Assembly: GCA_964394585.1 (NCBI GenBank)
Contig: CAYMYI010000008.1
Span: forward strand, 1-61,047
Length of the DNA stretch: 61,047 nt
Direction: 5' to 3'
Source: CAYUJH01 sp964394585
Lineage (GTDB): Bacteria; Bacteroidota; Bacteroidia; Cytophagales; Flammeovirgaceae
Positions 1 to 9,490 of this stretch are shown one piece after another (within the stretch, counting starts at the first letter, position 1; each line of letters starts with the position of its first letter). The notes beneath the pieces were generated by a model. The model did no database searches, was not told where the DNA came from, and saw only the letters and a list, made by a program, of their open reading frames with translations. Both the position numbers and the translations under genes were made by a program.

Positions 1-91
1 CGATGTACCCTAGGATGATTAGCCCGATGCCGGCAAGCATAATCCTATAGTTTTCTTTGGTAAAAGGCATTCCTTTTTTTGAAGCACTCAT
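1..91 (-). CDS. DUF3098 family small membrane protein (partial, N-terminus only)
   Basis: The reverse strand from base 91 reads MSASKKGMPFTKENYRIM and continues LAGIGLIILGYI to the window edge. A short polar N-terminus, then PFTKENYR, then a hydrophobic helix is the pattern I know from the DUF3098 family. These are short two-helix membrane proteins of Bacteroidota, often found beside ftsX, uppP and truB. Here no ftsX lies upstream, so this gene probably begins a transcript that leaves the window. The function is unknown. About 30 residues are visible and the C-terminus is missing. Confidence 0.7.
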   Translation of the reverse strand, partial: MSASKKGMPFTKENYRIMLAGIGLIILGYI

Positions 92-182
92 CTTTCAATA
101 ATTATAGTTACAATGCGGCAAAAGTAGGAGAATGCGTGGAAAAAGCCTGCCTCCTGCTAAAAAAGTGATGTTATAGAAATTT

Positions 183-217
183 AAAAGAGGCTACCGTACA
201 GAAAGGCAGCCTCTTTT
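183..217 (-). terminator. Rho-independent terminator of the amidohydrolase gene
   Basis: A perfect 10-bp inverted repeat (AAAAGAGGCT at 183-192 and AGCCTCTTTT at 208-217) lies 16 bases past the stop codon of the minus-strand gene ending at 233. On the minus strand the stem closes with a run of T. It separates the amidohydrolase from the DUF3098 gene. Confidence 0.75.
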
Positions 218-232
218 ATGGCTAATAAGCTC

Positions 233-1969
233 TTACTCTCCCCGTTGGTATTCTACCTTTCCTCCTACAATGGTGTAGTCGACTTGAGTATCTAAAATCT
301 GATTGTCAGGCACCGTCATTAAATCTTGTGAAAACACAGTAAAATCTGCGTATTTTCCCACTTCAATTGAGCCTTTGGTGTCTTCTTCGAATGCGCCATA
401 GGCAGCATAGAGCGTGTAGGTGCGTAGCGCTTCTTCGCGTGTCATTTTTTGATCGGGTTCGTAGCCTCCTTCGGGCGTGCCTTCCAAGGTTTGGCGCGTT
501 ACCGATGCGTAGAAACTTGCAATGGCACTCACTGGCTCTACCGGGGCATCGGTGCCATTGATAATTCTTGCCCCACTTTCGAGTAATTTTTTCCAAACAT
601 AAGCCCCTTCTTTAATCCGCTCTTCCCCGAGGCGGTCAATTGCCCATGGGCGGTCAGAACTCATGTGAATCGCCTGCATGGAAGCAATCACGTCGAGTTC
701 GGCAAAGCGCGGGATGTCTTCAGCATCGAGGTGTTGGGCATGTTCGATACGGAAGCGGTGGTCGGTAGCTGCCGAAGGGTTCGCCTTGAAGGCAGCTTCG
801 TACATATCCAAAATTTCGCGGTTGGCACGGTCGCCAATAGCGTGCGAACATACCTGAAAACCGTTGGCGAGTCCTTTTTCGGTTACCCATTCCATATAAG
901 GCATTGGGGTAGTTTCGTGGCCGGTATGGCCAGGCAGGTCGCTGTAAGGTTCCAGCAACCAAGCTCCACGCGAGCCTAACGCCCCATCGGCATATAGTTT
1001 AATAGAACGGATGGTGAGGCGTCCGTCGCCCATGCCAATTTGTGGCCCTTTTTCAAACCATCTTTCCAAGAAAAGGGAATCGCGGCTGCTTAGCATTACG
1101 TACAGGCGGAAACGCATCTTTTCTTCTTGTATAAACTTCTCGAAAGTAGCAATGGCAAGGCTATCGGCACCGGCATCGTGAAAGCTCGTGATTCCGTTTT
1201 CCAAACATTCTTGTATGGCAGCGGCTAAGGCTCGCTCGTGGCTTTCCATGTTGCTTTCGGGAATGTGCTTGCTGATAAGCCCTTGTGCCATCTCGTTAAA
1301 AATACCAGTAGGGTTTCCGGTTTCATCGCGGATGATTTCGCCCCCCTCTACTTCGGCTTGCTCGATATTTTCTGGGTTGATGAGCTGCACACCGGCAATT
1401 TCCATCGCTTTGGCATTGGCTAGGGCGGCGTGTCCGCTAGCATGTTTCAAATACACTGGGTTGTTTGGCGATACTTCGCTTAGGGCATGATGCGTTTGAA
1501 AGCCCTTTACCACTTTTCCAGGGATTGAATCCCACTTATCTTGGTGCCAACCTCGCCCAACAATCCAATCGCCGGGTTGAGCATTAGCTACCGCTTCGGC
1601 AACTTTGTCGATTACTTCTTGGTAACTTTTTGTGCTCAACAAATCGACTTGAATTCGGTTATACCCAATTCCCATTATGTGCGCGTGGCTTTCAATAAAA
1701 CCGGGCGTCATGGTTTTTCCTTGTAAATCGATGACTTTCGTAGTTTCGGAAATGCCCTTTTCCGCTTCGGCAGCACTGCCTACAAAGGCAATTTTGCCTC
1801 CTTTCACGCCTACGGCTTCCGCCTTAGGCATTTGGGAATCCATGGTGTAAATGGTTCCATTTTTAATGACCATATCATACTGCTGGCTCGAATCTTCGGC
1901 GGGTTGGCAACCGAATAAAGCCCATACAGCGAGTACGCAAAGAGATAGTGTTAATCGTAGGTGTTGCAT
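233..1969 (-). CDS. Amidohydrolase family lipoprotein (YtcJ/Amidohydro_3 type)
   Basis: A 578-residue metal-dependent hydrolase. The N-terminus is a lipoprotein signal with lipobox LFGC (Cys21), so it is probably anchored in an outer or periplasmic membrane. The amidohydrolase fold follows: VIKNGTIYTMD start, metal-binding ESHAHIMG (His95, His97), later CSHAIGD, RIEHAQHL and NGTDAPVEP motifs, and a C-terminal composite beta-sandwich (GKYADFTVFSQD). Family members hydrolyse amide or C-N bonds of varied substrates. The substrate cannot be read from the sequence. It stands alone between two terminators. Confidence 0.88.
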   Translation of the reverse strand: MQHLRLTLSLCVLAVWALFGCQPAEDSSQQYDMVIKNGTIYTMDSQMPKAEAVGVKGGKIAFVGSAAEAEKGISETTKVIDLQGKTMTPGFIESHAHIMGIGYNRIQVDLLSTKSYQEVIDKVAEAVANAQPGDWIVGRGWHQDKWDSIPGKVVKGFQTHHALSEVSPNNPVYLKHASGHAALANAKAMEIAGVQLINPENIEQAEVEGGEIIRDETGNPTGIFNEMAQGLISKHIPESNMESHERALAAAIQECLENGITSFHDAGADSLAIATFEKFIQEEKMRFRLYVMLSSRDSLFLERWFEKGPQIGMGDGRLTIRSIKLYADGALGSRGAWLLEPYSDLPGHTGHETTPMPYMEWVTEKGLANGFQVCSHAIGDRANREILDMYEAAFKANPSAATDHRFRIEHAQHLDAEDIPRFAELDVIASMQAIHMSSDRPWAIDRLGEERIKEGAYVWKKLLESGARIINGTDAPVEPVSAIASFYASVTRQTLEGTPEGGYEPDQKMTREEALRTYTLYAAYGAFEEDTKGSIEVGKYADFTVFSQDLMTVPDNQILDTQVDYTIVGGKVEYQRGE

Positions 1970-2010
1970 AATTTTCTGATAAATTTTGAAATGTTTTCTG
2001 GTGAATCATA

Positions 2011-2044
2011 AAAAAGCGGCTTGCAAACCATCGCAAACCGCTTA
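2011..2044 (-). terminator. Rho-independent terminator of the degP/htrA gene
   Basis: On the minus strand AAGCGG-TTTGC pairs with GCAAG-CCGCTT and is followed by TTTTTTAT. It sits 36 bases past the protease stop codon. Confidence 0.75.
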
Positions 2045-2079
2045 AAGATATGAAACCGACGGAACTTCGTCAGGAAGTT

Positions 2080-3540
2080 TTAAAATGCATAAGAATAGGC
2101 CCGTGTGCGCCCATCGTTGTTTACAAACTCTACTAAAACACGTCCACGAATGCGCTCCAAAATTTCCGCTAGTTCTTGTGGATCGTTGATGGGGTAATTG
2201 TTGATTTTGGTAATGATATAGCCTTCTTCTAAATCCATCCTATAAACCAGCCCTCGGTTTACCTCTACCAAACGAACACCGCTTTCGATGCCCAACCGCT
2301 GCTTTTCGAGTTTGGGGACGCTTTCGAACGTAGCGCCCAAACGATCGGCTACAAATACATTGCGTTTTACGATGCCGGTAGTTCCTTCGATATTGGTTAG
2401 CGTTGCCGAGGTTGTCTGTTGTGTGCGTTCCCGCGTGTAGGTTATGGTTACCACATCGCCGGGGCTGTAGTAGCTCATCTGTTCATCAAAATTGCTTTTC
2501 GATTGGATAGGAACCCCGTTCAATCCTATGATAACATCACCGGCTTTGAGTCCTGCATTGCTTGCCGCTCCGGTAGTTTCTACGTTGGTTACTACTACGC
2601 CATCGAGGTTATCGAGCTTAAGTTCATTTGAAATTTTCTCATTCAAATCTACAACATCCGCTCCGAGAAAAGCTTTTTGCACTTCGCCGTAAGCCTTCAA
2701 ATCGTTCACTACTTTCACTACAATGTCTGAAGGAACAGCAAATCCATAACCGGCATATGAGCCCGTGCGCGATAAAATTGCTGTGTTGATCCCCACTAGT
2801 GCCCCTTCGGTATTCACCAGGGCACCCCCACTGTTCCCTGGGTTAATGGCTGCGTCGGTTTGAATGAACGACTCGATAGGGAAAATATCTTCTAAAATAT
2901 TGATGCGGCGACCTTTAGCGCTTACAATACCAGCCGTAGCGGTCGATTCCAAATTGAACGGATTCCCCACGGCAAGTACCCACTCGCCTACTTCTACTTC
3001 TGCCGATTTCCCAATTGCGATGGCGGGCAAGTTTTGGGCTTCTACTTTTAACAAGGCGAGGTCTGTAGAAGGATCTGTGCCTACCACCATCGCAGCATAT
3101 GTTTTTTTATTATGAATCACTTCTATTTGGTCGGAGTCTTCAATCACATGGTTGTTGGTAACAATATACCCATCTGACGAGAAAATGACTCCTGAACCTG
3201 ATCCCACAACGCGGCGTTCGTTCATCCTTCCATTAAAAAATAAGTCGAACCAACTGTAACGTTCGTAATCGCTTCCCGAAACGGTTTTAATGTACACTAC
3301 ACTCGGCATACTCTTCGCCGAGGCTATGGTAAAGTCGGTGGCAGCTAAAGCGCTGCGAGCCGTCTTAGTTTCAGCCGGCGCGGGTAGGTTCGCCAAATTG
3401 GTGAATGCCACATTTTTTGCGCTATCGCTAATAGCCGGGGTTGCAGGTTGTGGGTGGTACCAGGGCGAAGCCTGAAACAAATAAGCTCCTAAAAATCCAA
3501 AAGTTGTGCTTAAAGCAATGGTTACGAGTTGTTTTTTCAT
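2080..3540 (-). CDS. degP: HtrA/DegP-family periplasmic serine protease (Do-like)
   Basis: A 486-residue S1C protease acting in envelope protein quality control. An N-terminal hydrophobic segment (about residues 5-25) is a signal or membrane anchor. The protease domain shows the full catalytic triad: His131 in NNHVIED, Asp160 in STDLALLKV and Ser237 in NPGNSGGALV. Two PDZ domains follow; the first is clear (about 290-390, with DGVVVTNVE and AGLKAGDVIIGLNG), the second shorter and more divergent (about 410-486). Length and layout fit a standard Do/DegQ-type protease. It has its own terminator and appears monocistronic. Confidence 0.93.
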   Translation of the reverse strand: MKKQLVTIALSTTFGFLGAYLFQASPWYHPQPATPAISDSAKNVAFTNLANLPAPAETKTARSALAATDFTIASAKSMPSVVYIKTVSGSDYERYSWFDLFFNGRMNERRVVGSGSGVIFSSDGYIVTNNHVIEDSDQIEVIHNKKTYAAMVVGTDPSTDLALLKVEAQNLPAIAIGKSAEVEVGEWVLAVGNPFNLESTATAGIVSAKGRRINILEDIFPIESFIQTDAAINPGNSGGALVNTEGALVGINTAILSRTGSYAGYGFAVPSDIVVKVVNDLKAYGEVQKAFLGADVVDLNEKISNELKLDNLDGVVVTNVETTGAASNAGLKAGDVIIGLNGVPIQSKSNFDEQMSYYSPGDVVTITYTRERTQQTTSATLTNIEGTTGIVKRNVFVADRLGATFESVPKLEKQRLGIESGVRLVEVNRGLVYRMDLEEGYIITKINNYPINDPQELAEILERIRGRVLVEFVNNDGRTRAYSYAF

Positions 3541-3653
3541 GGTTTCACTGTTTTTGTCGGAGTTATTAGAGAATGTGTTTTTTTATCAAAAAAACAGGAG
3601 AACCGATGGAATAGATTAATAGGGGCTGTTAAAAGATTTGAAACCCTTACACG

Positions 3654-4865
3654 CTACTCGGCATTCCGCCATATCAGCGAGCTATCCCCATAACTCAAAA
3701 ACCGATAGTCGTTTGCAAGCGCTGATTGATAGATTTTGCGCCAATCTTCACCTATGAAAGCACCCACGAGCAGAATGAGCGTGCTGCCTGGTTGGTGGAA
3801 ATTGGTGATGATGCCGTCGCAAAGAGCAAACGGGTAACCCGGAAAGATGAAAATGCCGGTTTCTCCTGCCAGGCGTTCGAGATTGTGCTGTTCCATGTAG
3901 CGCAGTACAGCATCTAATGCCTCTTGGCGCGAAGGCAACGGGCGGGGCATTTCGTAGGCGACCAGTTTCTCTACTTTAAAGGGGATCTCTTGGGAAATAT
4001 CTTTTGCTTGGCAAAGCATTGCCCCATACCAATACAGACTTTCGAGCGTACGCATCGACGTAGTGCCTACAACCACAATCTTTTTAGCTTGTAGGCATGC
4101 TTTTACGTTTTCTTTCGTTACCAGTACCTGCTCGGTATGCATAGGGTGCTCGGCAACGTTTTCGACTTTGATAGGCTGAAATGTTCCCGCACTCACATGG
4201 AGGGTAACCTCCTGCTGTTCAACACCTTTACTCTTCAGTTTTTCAAGTACTTCTTTCGTGAAATGTAAGCCTGCAGTGGGAGCCGCCACAGCTCCATCTT
4301 GCTTACTGTAAACGGTTTGGTAGGTTTCCTTATCTGAAGCGATTGGCTCACGGTTCAAGTAAGGAGGTAAGGGTACTTCGCCAATCCGTACCAGCATTTC
4401 AGCAAACGTGAGGGAAGCATCCCAACGCAATCGTACAGTTTTGGCACTGCGATCTAACAACTCGGCATAGAGTATTCCTTCGCCATTGGGCAATTCTATG
4501 GAAAGTTCTAGCCCATCGTTCCAACGCTTTAGGTTGCCAATGGTACATTCCCAAACACACTCGCCTTGTACGGTCATGGCGTCGTTCACATGCACCGATG
4601 GTGCGACCGGATGCAGCAAAAACACTTGAATGACCCCTCCGGTAGGCTTTTGAAAGAATATTCGTGCTGGAATCACCTTCGTGTTATTAAAAAACAAGGT
4701 GGAGTTCTCAGGAATCAAATCGGGCAGTTGGAAAAAGGAATGATGTGAAAGCGTTCCATTGGCATAGTGCAAAAGTTTGGACCGATCGCGAGGGGTAACC
4801 GGAAACTTAGCAATGTGCGCCTCGGGCAAATCATAGTGATATTTCGATAAATCTATAGGTTCCAT
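3654..4865 (-). CDS. queA: S-adenosylmethionine:tRNA ribosyltransferase-isomerase (QueA)
   Basis: Transfers and isomerises the ribosyl moiety of SAM onto 7-aminomethyl-7-deazaguanine in tRNA, giving epoxyqueuosine. Conserved motifs include LPEAHIAKFP, RDRSKLL, FFNNTKVIPAR, PPYLNREP, the strong PTAGLHFT block, VGTTSMRTLE and TNFHQPGSTLILLVGAF. The reading frame stays open 31 codons upstream. I place the start at 4865 (MEPIDLSKYHYDLP) because family homology begins there and the upstream codons would overlap the divergent pyrD leader. The protein is 403 residues, slightly longer than the E. coli enzyme. Confidence 0.95.
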   Translation of the reverse strand: MEPIDLSKYHYDLPEAHIAKFPVTPRDRSKLLHYANGTLSHHSFFQLPDLIPENSTLFFNNTKVIPARIFFQKPTGGVIQVFLLHPVAPSVHVNDAMTVQGECVWECTIGNLKRWNDGLELSIELPNGEGILYAELLDRSAKTVRLRWDASLTFAEMLVRIGEVPLPPYLNREPIASDKETYQTVYSKQDGAVAAPTAGLHFTKEVLEKLKSKGVEQQEVTLHVSAGTFQPIKVENVAEHPMHTEQVLVTKENVKACLQAKKIVVVGTTSMRTLESLYWYGAMLCQAKDISQEIPFKVEKLVAYEMPRPLPSRQEALDAVLRYMEQHNLERLAGETGIFIFPGYPFALCDGIITNFHQPGSTLILLVGAFIGEDWRKIYQSALANDYRFLSYGDSSLIWRNAE

Positions 4866-4989
4866 CGTATATTCCTGAAATTGTAAAAAGAGCTGGTGCT
4901 CGGCACGGAGCAACTCGGCAAAACCTTGTAATTTTGGAGGCGCAAAATTGCAAAACATCTTTGTATTTAGAAGTCAAAGCCTCCACCCT

Positions 4990-6030
4990 ATGATTTACGA
5001 AAACCTCATAAAGCCCCTTCTGTTTTCTATGCCGCCTGAAAAAGCCCATGAATTTACGGTGGATATCCTTCAGAAATTTTTAAAAAAGAAAGGATGGCGC
5101 CATGCTTCAGCTTCTTTATTCGATGTGCACGACGACCGTTTGGCTCGCGAGGTCTTCGGTGTTCGGTTTAAAAACCCTGTAGGCTTGGCCGCAGGCTTCG
5201 ATAAAGATGCGCGCTTTATTGACGAGATTGCCACATTTGGTTTCGGATTTATCGAAGTGGGCACGGTTACCCCCAAACCACAAGCAGGCAATCCTAAACC
5301 CCGATTGTTTCGCCTACCCGACGACCACGCACTGATTAACCGCATGGGATTCAACAACGATGGATTAGACGCCATGGTGAAACGCCTCAAAGCTCGTAAA
5401 ACCGATGTGGTGATTGGAGGCAACATTGGAAAAAATAAAATCACCCCCAACGATGAAGCCCAAAGCGATTACCTCATGTGTTTCGAAGCACTTTTCTCGC
5501 ATGTGCACTATTTCACGGTAAATGTCAGTTCGCCCAACACTCCCAACCTACGCGACTTGCAAGAGCGTGAACCATTAACCCGCCTGTTGGAAGCCATCCA
5601 AGAAAAAAACCAACAGCAGCAACAACCCAAGCCTATTTTGTTAAAGGTTGCACCCGACCTAACCGATTCGCAATTAGACGACATCGTGGGGATTGTAAAA
5701 GATACAAACATTCAGGGAGTGATTGCCACCAATACCACCATTGCGCGTGATGGCCTCCGCACGGCTGCCCCGCGGTTGCAGCACATTGGAAATGGTGGAC
5801 TGAGTGGAAAACCACTTACCCACCGCTCTACCGAAGTGGTTCGTTACTTAGCGGATAAAGCCCAAGGCGATTTTGCCATCGTTGGCGTAGGGGGCATTAT
5901 GAACCCTGCCGATGCCCTAGAAAAACTGGAAGTGGGAGCCTCTCTCGTACAAGTTTATACAGGGTTTGTGTACCGAGGACCTTGGCTTGTGAAAGAAATC
6001 AACCAAGCGATTTTAAAAAAACGTTTGTGA
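4990..6030 (+). CDS. pyrD: Dihydroorotate dehydrogenase (quinone), class 2
   Basis: Oxidises dihydroorotate to orotate in pyrimidine synthesis, passing electrons to quinones at the cytoplasmic membrane. At 346 residues it has the class-2 N-terminal membrane-association helices (IYENLIKPLLFSMPPEKAHE). The FMN/orotate motifs are GLAAGFDKDAR, RMGFNNDG, NVSSPNTPNLRDLQ (with the class-2 catalytic serine), ATNTT, GGLSGKPL and VGVGGI. The start at 4990 gives the standard N-terminus; an in-frame ATG at 4948 adds residues that do not fit the family. Divergent from queA with about 124 bases between starts. Confidence 0.96.
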   Translation: MIYENLIKPLLFSMPPEKAHEFTVDILQKFLKKKGWRHASASLFDVHDDRLAREVFGVRFKNPVGLAAGFDKDARFIDEIATFGFGFIEVGTVTPKPQAGNPKPRLFRLPDDHALINRMGFNNDGLDAMVKRLKARKTDVVIGGNIGKNKITPNDEAQSDYLMCFEALFSHVHYFTVNVSSPNTPNLRDLQEREPLTRLLEAIQEKNQQQQQPKPILLKVAPDLTDSQLDDIVGIVKDTNIQGVIATNTTIARDGLRTAAPRLQHIGNGGLSGKPLTHRSTEVVRYLADKAQGDFAIVGVGGIMNPADALEKLEVGASLVQVYTGFVYRGPWLVKEINQAILKKRL

Positions 6031-6053
6031 GTTGAGGATTTCTTAATCCTATG

Positions 6054-6080
6054 TTGGCAATTCGATAAAGTCCATTTTTG
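6054..6080 (+). promoter_or_regulatory. Possible Bacteroidota-type promoter for the metallophosphatase-caspase operon
   Basis: TTG at 6054-6056 and CATTTTTG at 6073-6080 (one mismatch to TAnnTTTG) are separated by 16 bases. They lie about 25 bases upstream of the first operon start. This is a consensus match only. Confidence 0.25.
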
Positions 6081-6105
6081 AAATTGAATTTTACCACAAA
6101 ATTCA

Positions 6106-7944
6106 ATGGATATGAAAAAGCGACTTCTAATATTGCTGTTTGTGAACTTTTGGGCTGCCGTAGGGTTTGCGCAACAACCACGTGTCATAATCGACATTCC
6201 TACTCAACAAAAACCATGGAACAACTTGGAGTGGAATAACGCTCCGCAAAACTTCCAGTTTGCTATTGTAACCGACCGTACCGGCGGGCACCGCTCGGGT
6301 ATCTTTCTGAAAGGAATTCAAAAACTAAACTTATTGCGCCCTGAGTTCGTCATGAGCGTTGGCGATTTGATTGAAGGATATACTGAAGATCAAGAACGCC
6401 TGAAAGCTGAATGGGCAGAATTCCGAGGGTTTATTGATAGCCTTCAAGCACCTTTCTTTTATGTTCCAGGAAATCACGACATCACCAATCAGGTGATGGA
6501 GGATTTATGGAAAGAAATGTTCGGAGTTACCTATTATCACTTCGTGTATAATGATGTCCTTTTCCTTTGCTTAAACTCCGAAGATAACCTACAAGGTGCC
6601 GGCAGAGGCACAATCGACGACGAACAATATGAGTACATCCGAAAGGTGTTGGAAGAAAACGAAGATGTAAAATGGACATTGGTGTTTATGCATCAGCCAC
6701 TTTGGGTACAAGAAAACACCAAACGTTGGAAAGATGTAGAAGCTCTTTTAAAAGATCGTAACCACAACGTATTTGCAGGGCATTATCATAGGTATTGGAA
6801 AACTACTCGTAACAATGGGAAATACATTGCCCTTGCTACTACCGGCGGTGGAAGCCGATTGCGCGGGACAGCCTACGGTGAGTTTGACCATGTGGTGTGG
6901 GTTACTATGACCGACCAAGGCCCTTTACTTGCCAACTTGCTGCTCGATGGCATTTGGGATGAAAATGTAGTTACTGAAGAATTGGTTGACTTTGTACGCA
7001 ACAGACCGTACCCGGTAAAAATTGAGCCAACATACCTCACCAACCAAACGCAAGAGACCCTAAGTGCTACCATTAAAATCACGAACGACTCCGACCGCGA
7101 GTTGCATGTAAAACTCAACGGTTTTGCACACCCTACGTTGCACTATGCGATTGAAAAACAATCGGTTGTGATCCCGCCCAACGATGTACAACAAATTGAA
7201 TTTATAATCGAAAACCCAAAACAATTAAATCTTATTGAGCAAGAAGCGTTTCATGTAGAAGTAGAAGCTGCGTATTTAGCAGAAAATCAACCGGAAATCG
7301 TACTGGAAAACATTGTGCGTTTTGCACCCTTATTCAAAAATGAAGTTGCTCGTACACAAGCGCCTATACGGGTAGATGGCAATCTCGACGATTGGAAAGG
7401 AGCAACTTGGCTTCCCTTGCAAGGCATGAAAGGAAGCCCTTTCGACTATACAGGGGAAAGCGATTGCCAGGTTTCGTTTGCTACTACCTTCGATGACTCT
7501 CTGTTTTATATCGCCGTGAAAATCACCGATGATGAATGGTATATCGACGAAAAAGGCCCATATTGGCAGCAAGATGGTCTTTTACTTGGGTTTGATGCTC
7601 GCCCTCAGCACATCAGCAGCGAAAATAGCGGCGAAGGACGTAACCAAGAGTGGTTGGCATTGCTGCGTACCTTCAAAGCAGCAAACCCCTTATACAACGC
7701 CGAACGAATTCCGGATACCATTCAAATCGAAGCGAACAGGAAAAAAGATAACATGTACCTTGAGTTTGCCTTTCCAATCTCTTATATAAAAGAAAAACAA
7801 AATGGCGATTGGTCGACCCTACGATTGGGTCTCCTGTATTACGATTACGATGCCAACGGTGAAAAACGCACAGAACATTACTGGTATCCTGCATGGAATG
7901 CTGAAGAGAATATCCCTGGCTCGGGCATGTTTTTTAAACGATGA
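6106..7944 (+). CDS. Secreted metallophosphoesterase with C-terminal CBM9-like domain
   Basis: 612 residues. A signal peptide (MKKRLLILLFVNFWAAVGFAQ, starting at an alternative ATG at 6112) precedes a calcineurin-like phosphoesterase domain at about residues 45-290. Metal-binding motifs are FAIVTDRTGG, SVGDLIEG, YVPGNHD, FMHQPLW and FAGHYHRYW. A beta-rich linker follows. The last ~190 residues start IRVDGNLDDWKGATWLPL, the usual opening of CBM9-like/DOMON sugar-binding domains. It is likely an exported phosphatase that binds carbohydrate or another surface ligand. It leads a five-gene operon, overlapping the next start by ATGA at 7941-7944. Confidence 0.88.
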   Translation: MDMKKRLLILLFVNFWAAVGFAQQPRVIIDIPTQQKPWNNLEWNNAPQNFQFAIVTDRTGGHRSGIFLKGIQKLNLLRPEFVMSVGDLIEGYTEDQERLKAEWAEFRGFIDSLQAPFFYVPGNHDITNQVMEDLWKEMFGVTYYHFVYNDVLFLCLNSEDNLQGAGRGTIDDEQYEYIRKVLEENEDVKWTLVFMHQPLWVQENTKRWKDVEALLKDRNHNVFAGHYHRYWKTTRNNGKYIALATTGGGSRLRGTAYGEFDHVVWVTMTDQGPLLANLLLDGIWDENVVTEELVDFVRNRPYPVKIEPTYLTNQTQETLSATIKITNDSDRELHVKLNGFAHPTLHYAIEKQSVVIPPNDVQQIEFIIENPKQLNLIEQEAFHVEVEAAYLAENQPEIVLENIVRFAPLFKNEVARTQAPIRVDGNLDDWKGATWLPLQGMKGSPFDYTGESDCQVSFATTFDDSLFYIAVKITDDEWYIDEKGPYWQQDGLLLGFDARPQHISSENSGEGRNQEWLALLRTFKAANPLYNAERIPDTIQIEANRKKDNMYLEFAFPISYIKEKQNGDWSTLRLGLLYYDYDANGEKRTEHYWYPAWNAEENIPGSGMFFKR

Positions 7945-8786
7945 AGCGTTATTTCTGTAAGATAACTTGTACAATCAACAGTGCGCTTATGAAGCTTTTT
8001 TTATGTAGTAGTATGTTTTTAATGTTTTTAGGCATTCAAGCCACAGCTTTGGCGCAAGGTATTACCCAAGTTCGCGCCGAAGTGGATAAAGTAAACCGCC
8101 GTATTTATGTGTATTATGATTTGCTCATCAAAAAAGGAAAACACGATAAATATGAAGTTGATTTATATTTATCGCAAGATAGCGGCAAAACGTTCATCGA
8201 TCGGCTAGAACTCGTAGGAGGCAATGTTGGGAAAGGGGTAATTCCGGGAGTAAATAAAAAAATTGAATGGTATTACACGAAGGAACTCCCTCAGTTCGAC
8301 GGAAGCAATACCGCATTTAAAGTAAGAGCAAAAGTAGATATGCAGGCACGAAAAGAGAGAATTTTAGCTTTGCAAGGGCCTACTGCTGTTGGCTATTCGT
8401 TGCTCTTCCCCGGATGGGGCGATTACAAAGTACGCTCTGGCAATACCTATTGGTTAGTCGGGTTCAGTGCCTATGCTATCGCAGGTACGGGGCTTTACTT
8501 AAGAGGCCAATCAAACCGTAATTTTGATGCCTATTTATCTGCTAACGATATTGAACAAGCAGACTCTTTTTTTAAAAAAGCGCAAAATCAAAAACGATTA
8601 AGTAATACGTTATTTGTTACGGCTGCTTCAATATGGGTTATGGATATGGTTTTGGTAGCATGGCAAGGAATGCAAAACCGAAAAGAACAACAACGAATTC
8701 AGCCTGGTGCATTTGGAGTCCACCCTTTATTGCGTTATAACGCAATCGCAAATGCTCCTGAAATCGGGATAGTACTTCAATGGTAA
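7941..8786 (+). CDS. Exported protein of unknown function with an N-terminal beta domain and hydrophobic C-terminal half
   Basis: 281 residues. The start at 7941 overlaps the previous stop (ATGA). A second ATG at 7989 would give a cleaner signal peptide ending near ALAQG. After the signal comes a beta-rich segment (VRAEVDKVNRRIYVYYDL, then LSQDSGKTF and GVIPGVNKKIEWYY). I associate this with Bacteroidota surface proteins next to caspase or formylglycine-generating-enzyme-like domains. The C-terminal half has PGWGDY and two to three hydrophobic helices (about residues 165-185 and 225-245), resembling DUF5683-type membrane proteins. No catalytic residues are recognisable. Likely envelope-located and co-translated with its neighbours. 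Confidence 0.8.
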   Translation: MKRYFCKITCTINSALMKLFLCSSMFLMFLGIQATALAQGITQVRAEVDKVNRRIYVYYDLLIKKGKHDKYEVDLYLSQDSGKTFIDRLELVGGNVGKGVIPGVNKKIEWYYTKELPQFDGSNTAFKVRAKVDMQARKERILALQGPTAVGYSLLFPGWGDYKVRSGNTYWLVGFSAYAIAGTGLYLRGQSNRNFDAYLSANDIEQADSFFKKAQNQKRLSNTLFVTAASIWVMDMVLVAWQGMQNRKEQQRIQPGAFGVHPLLRYNAIANAPEIGIVLQW

Positions 8787-9490
8787 ATCAACTTCGTATG
8801 AAAGCACACGTGAAAAATGGAATTTATACTATTTGTCTGATCCTATTTTCTTGCGATGGCGAACTGGCTCGAGAGAATGTGCTGGTTACCGGTGTTCCTA
8901 CCAACATCACCAGTTCTTCGGCTATAGTAAATGGGTTAATAATCGACCTAGTAGCTTCGGTAAACGAACACGGGCATTGCTGGGCTCTTTCTCCCAATCC
9001 TAGCCTTGAAAATAATATTGGGATTACACGCCTAGGGGCTACTAACGAGCGTGGTGAATTTCTAAGTGTATTGCAAAACCTTTCACCCGAACAACGATAT
9101 TTTGTAGCAGCGTATGCCATACAAGATGGAGAGGTTTTCTATGGAGCAGTTAACGAGTTTACCACCTTACCTACCTCGGCAGACCCTGCCAAAGCTCTAT
9201 TGACAGGAGGCGCTTTTAATATTAGCACCCATTCTGCTCAGATTAAAGGCAGCATCAATATTACATTAAATACAATTGTATCGTTTGGGCATTGTTGGTC
9301 AGAGCGAGCAGTTCCCTCCCTCTCCGATAATTTCACAGAGTTTACTGATCTTGGACTACTACAAGAATTCACGAGTCAGCTCGAAGAATTGAGTCCGGCA
9401 ACGCGATACCAAGTTTGCGCATATTTTACCACCTCAGAGGGCAATACAACTTATGGGGCAATTTCAAGTTTTCAGACAGCAAGCCAATGA
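8780..9490 (+). CDS. Lipoprotein with two fibronectin-III-like HGHCW repeats
   Basis: 236 residues with no enzymatic motif. A hydrophobic N-terminus ends in LFSC (Cys24), a lipobox, so it is probably surface or periplasmic. Two repeats of about 100 residues follow. Each contains a GHCW motif (HGHCWALSPNPS and FGHCWSERAVPS), a threonine/leucine segment ending LSPEQRYFVAAYA or LSPATRYQVCAYF, and a closing YGAxxxFxT strand. This is the beta-sandwich pattern of FN3-like repeats in Bacteroidota surface lipoproteins. The start overlaps the previous gene by 7 bases (ATGGTAA), and its stop overlaps the next gene by 4 bases. A start at 8798 is also possible. Confidence 0.82.
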   Translation: MVNQLRMKAHVKNGIYTICLILFSCDGELARENVLVTGVPTNITSSSAIVNGLIIDLVASVNEHGHCWALSPNPSLENNIGITRLGATNERGEFLSVLQNLSPEQRYFVAAYAIQDGEVFYGAVNEFTTLPTSADPAKALLTGGAFNISTHSAQIKGSINITLNTIVSFGHCWSERAVPSLSDNFTEFTDLGLLQEFTSQLEELSPATRYQVCAYFTTSEGNTTYGAISSFQTASQ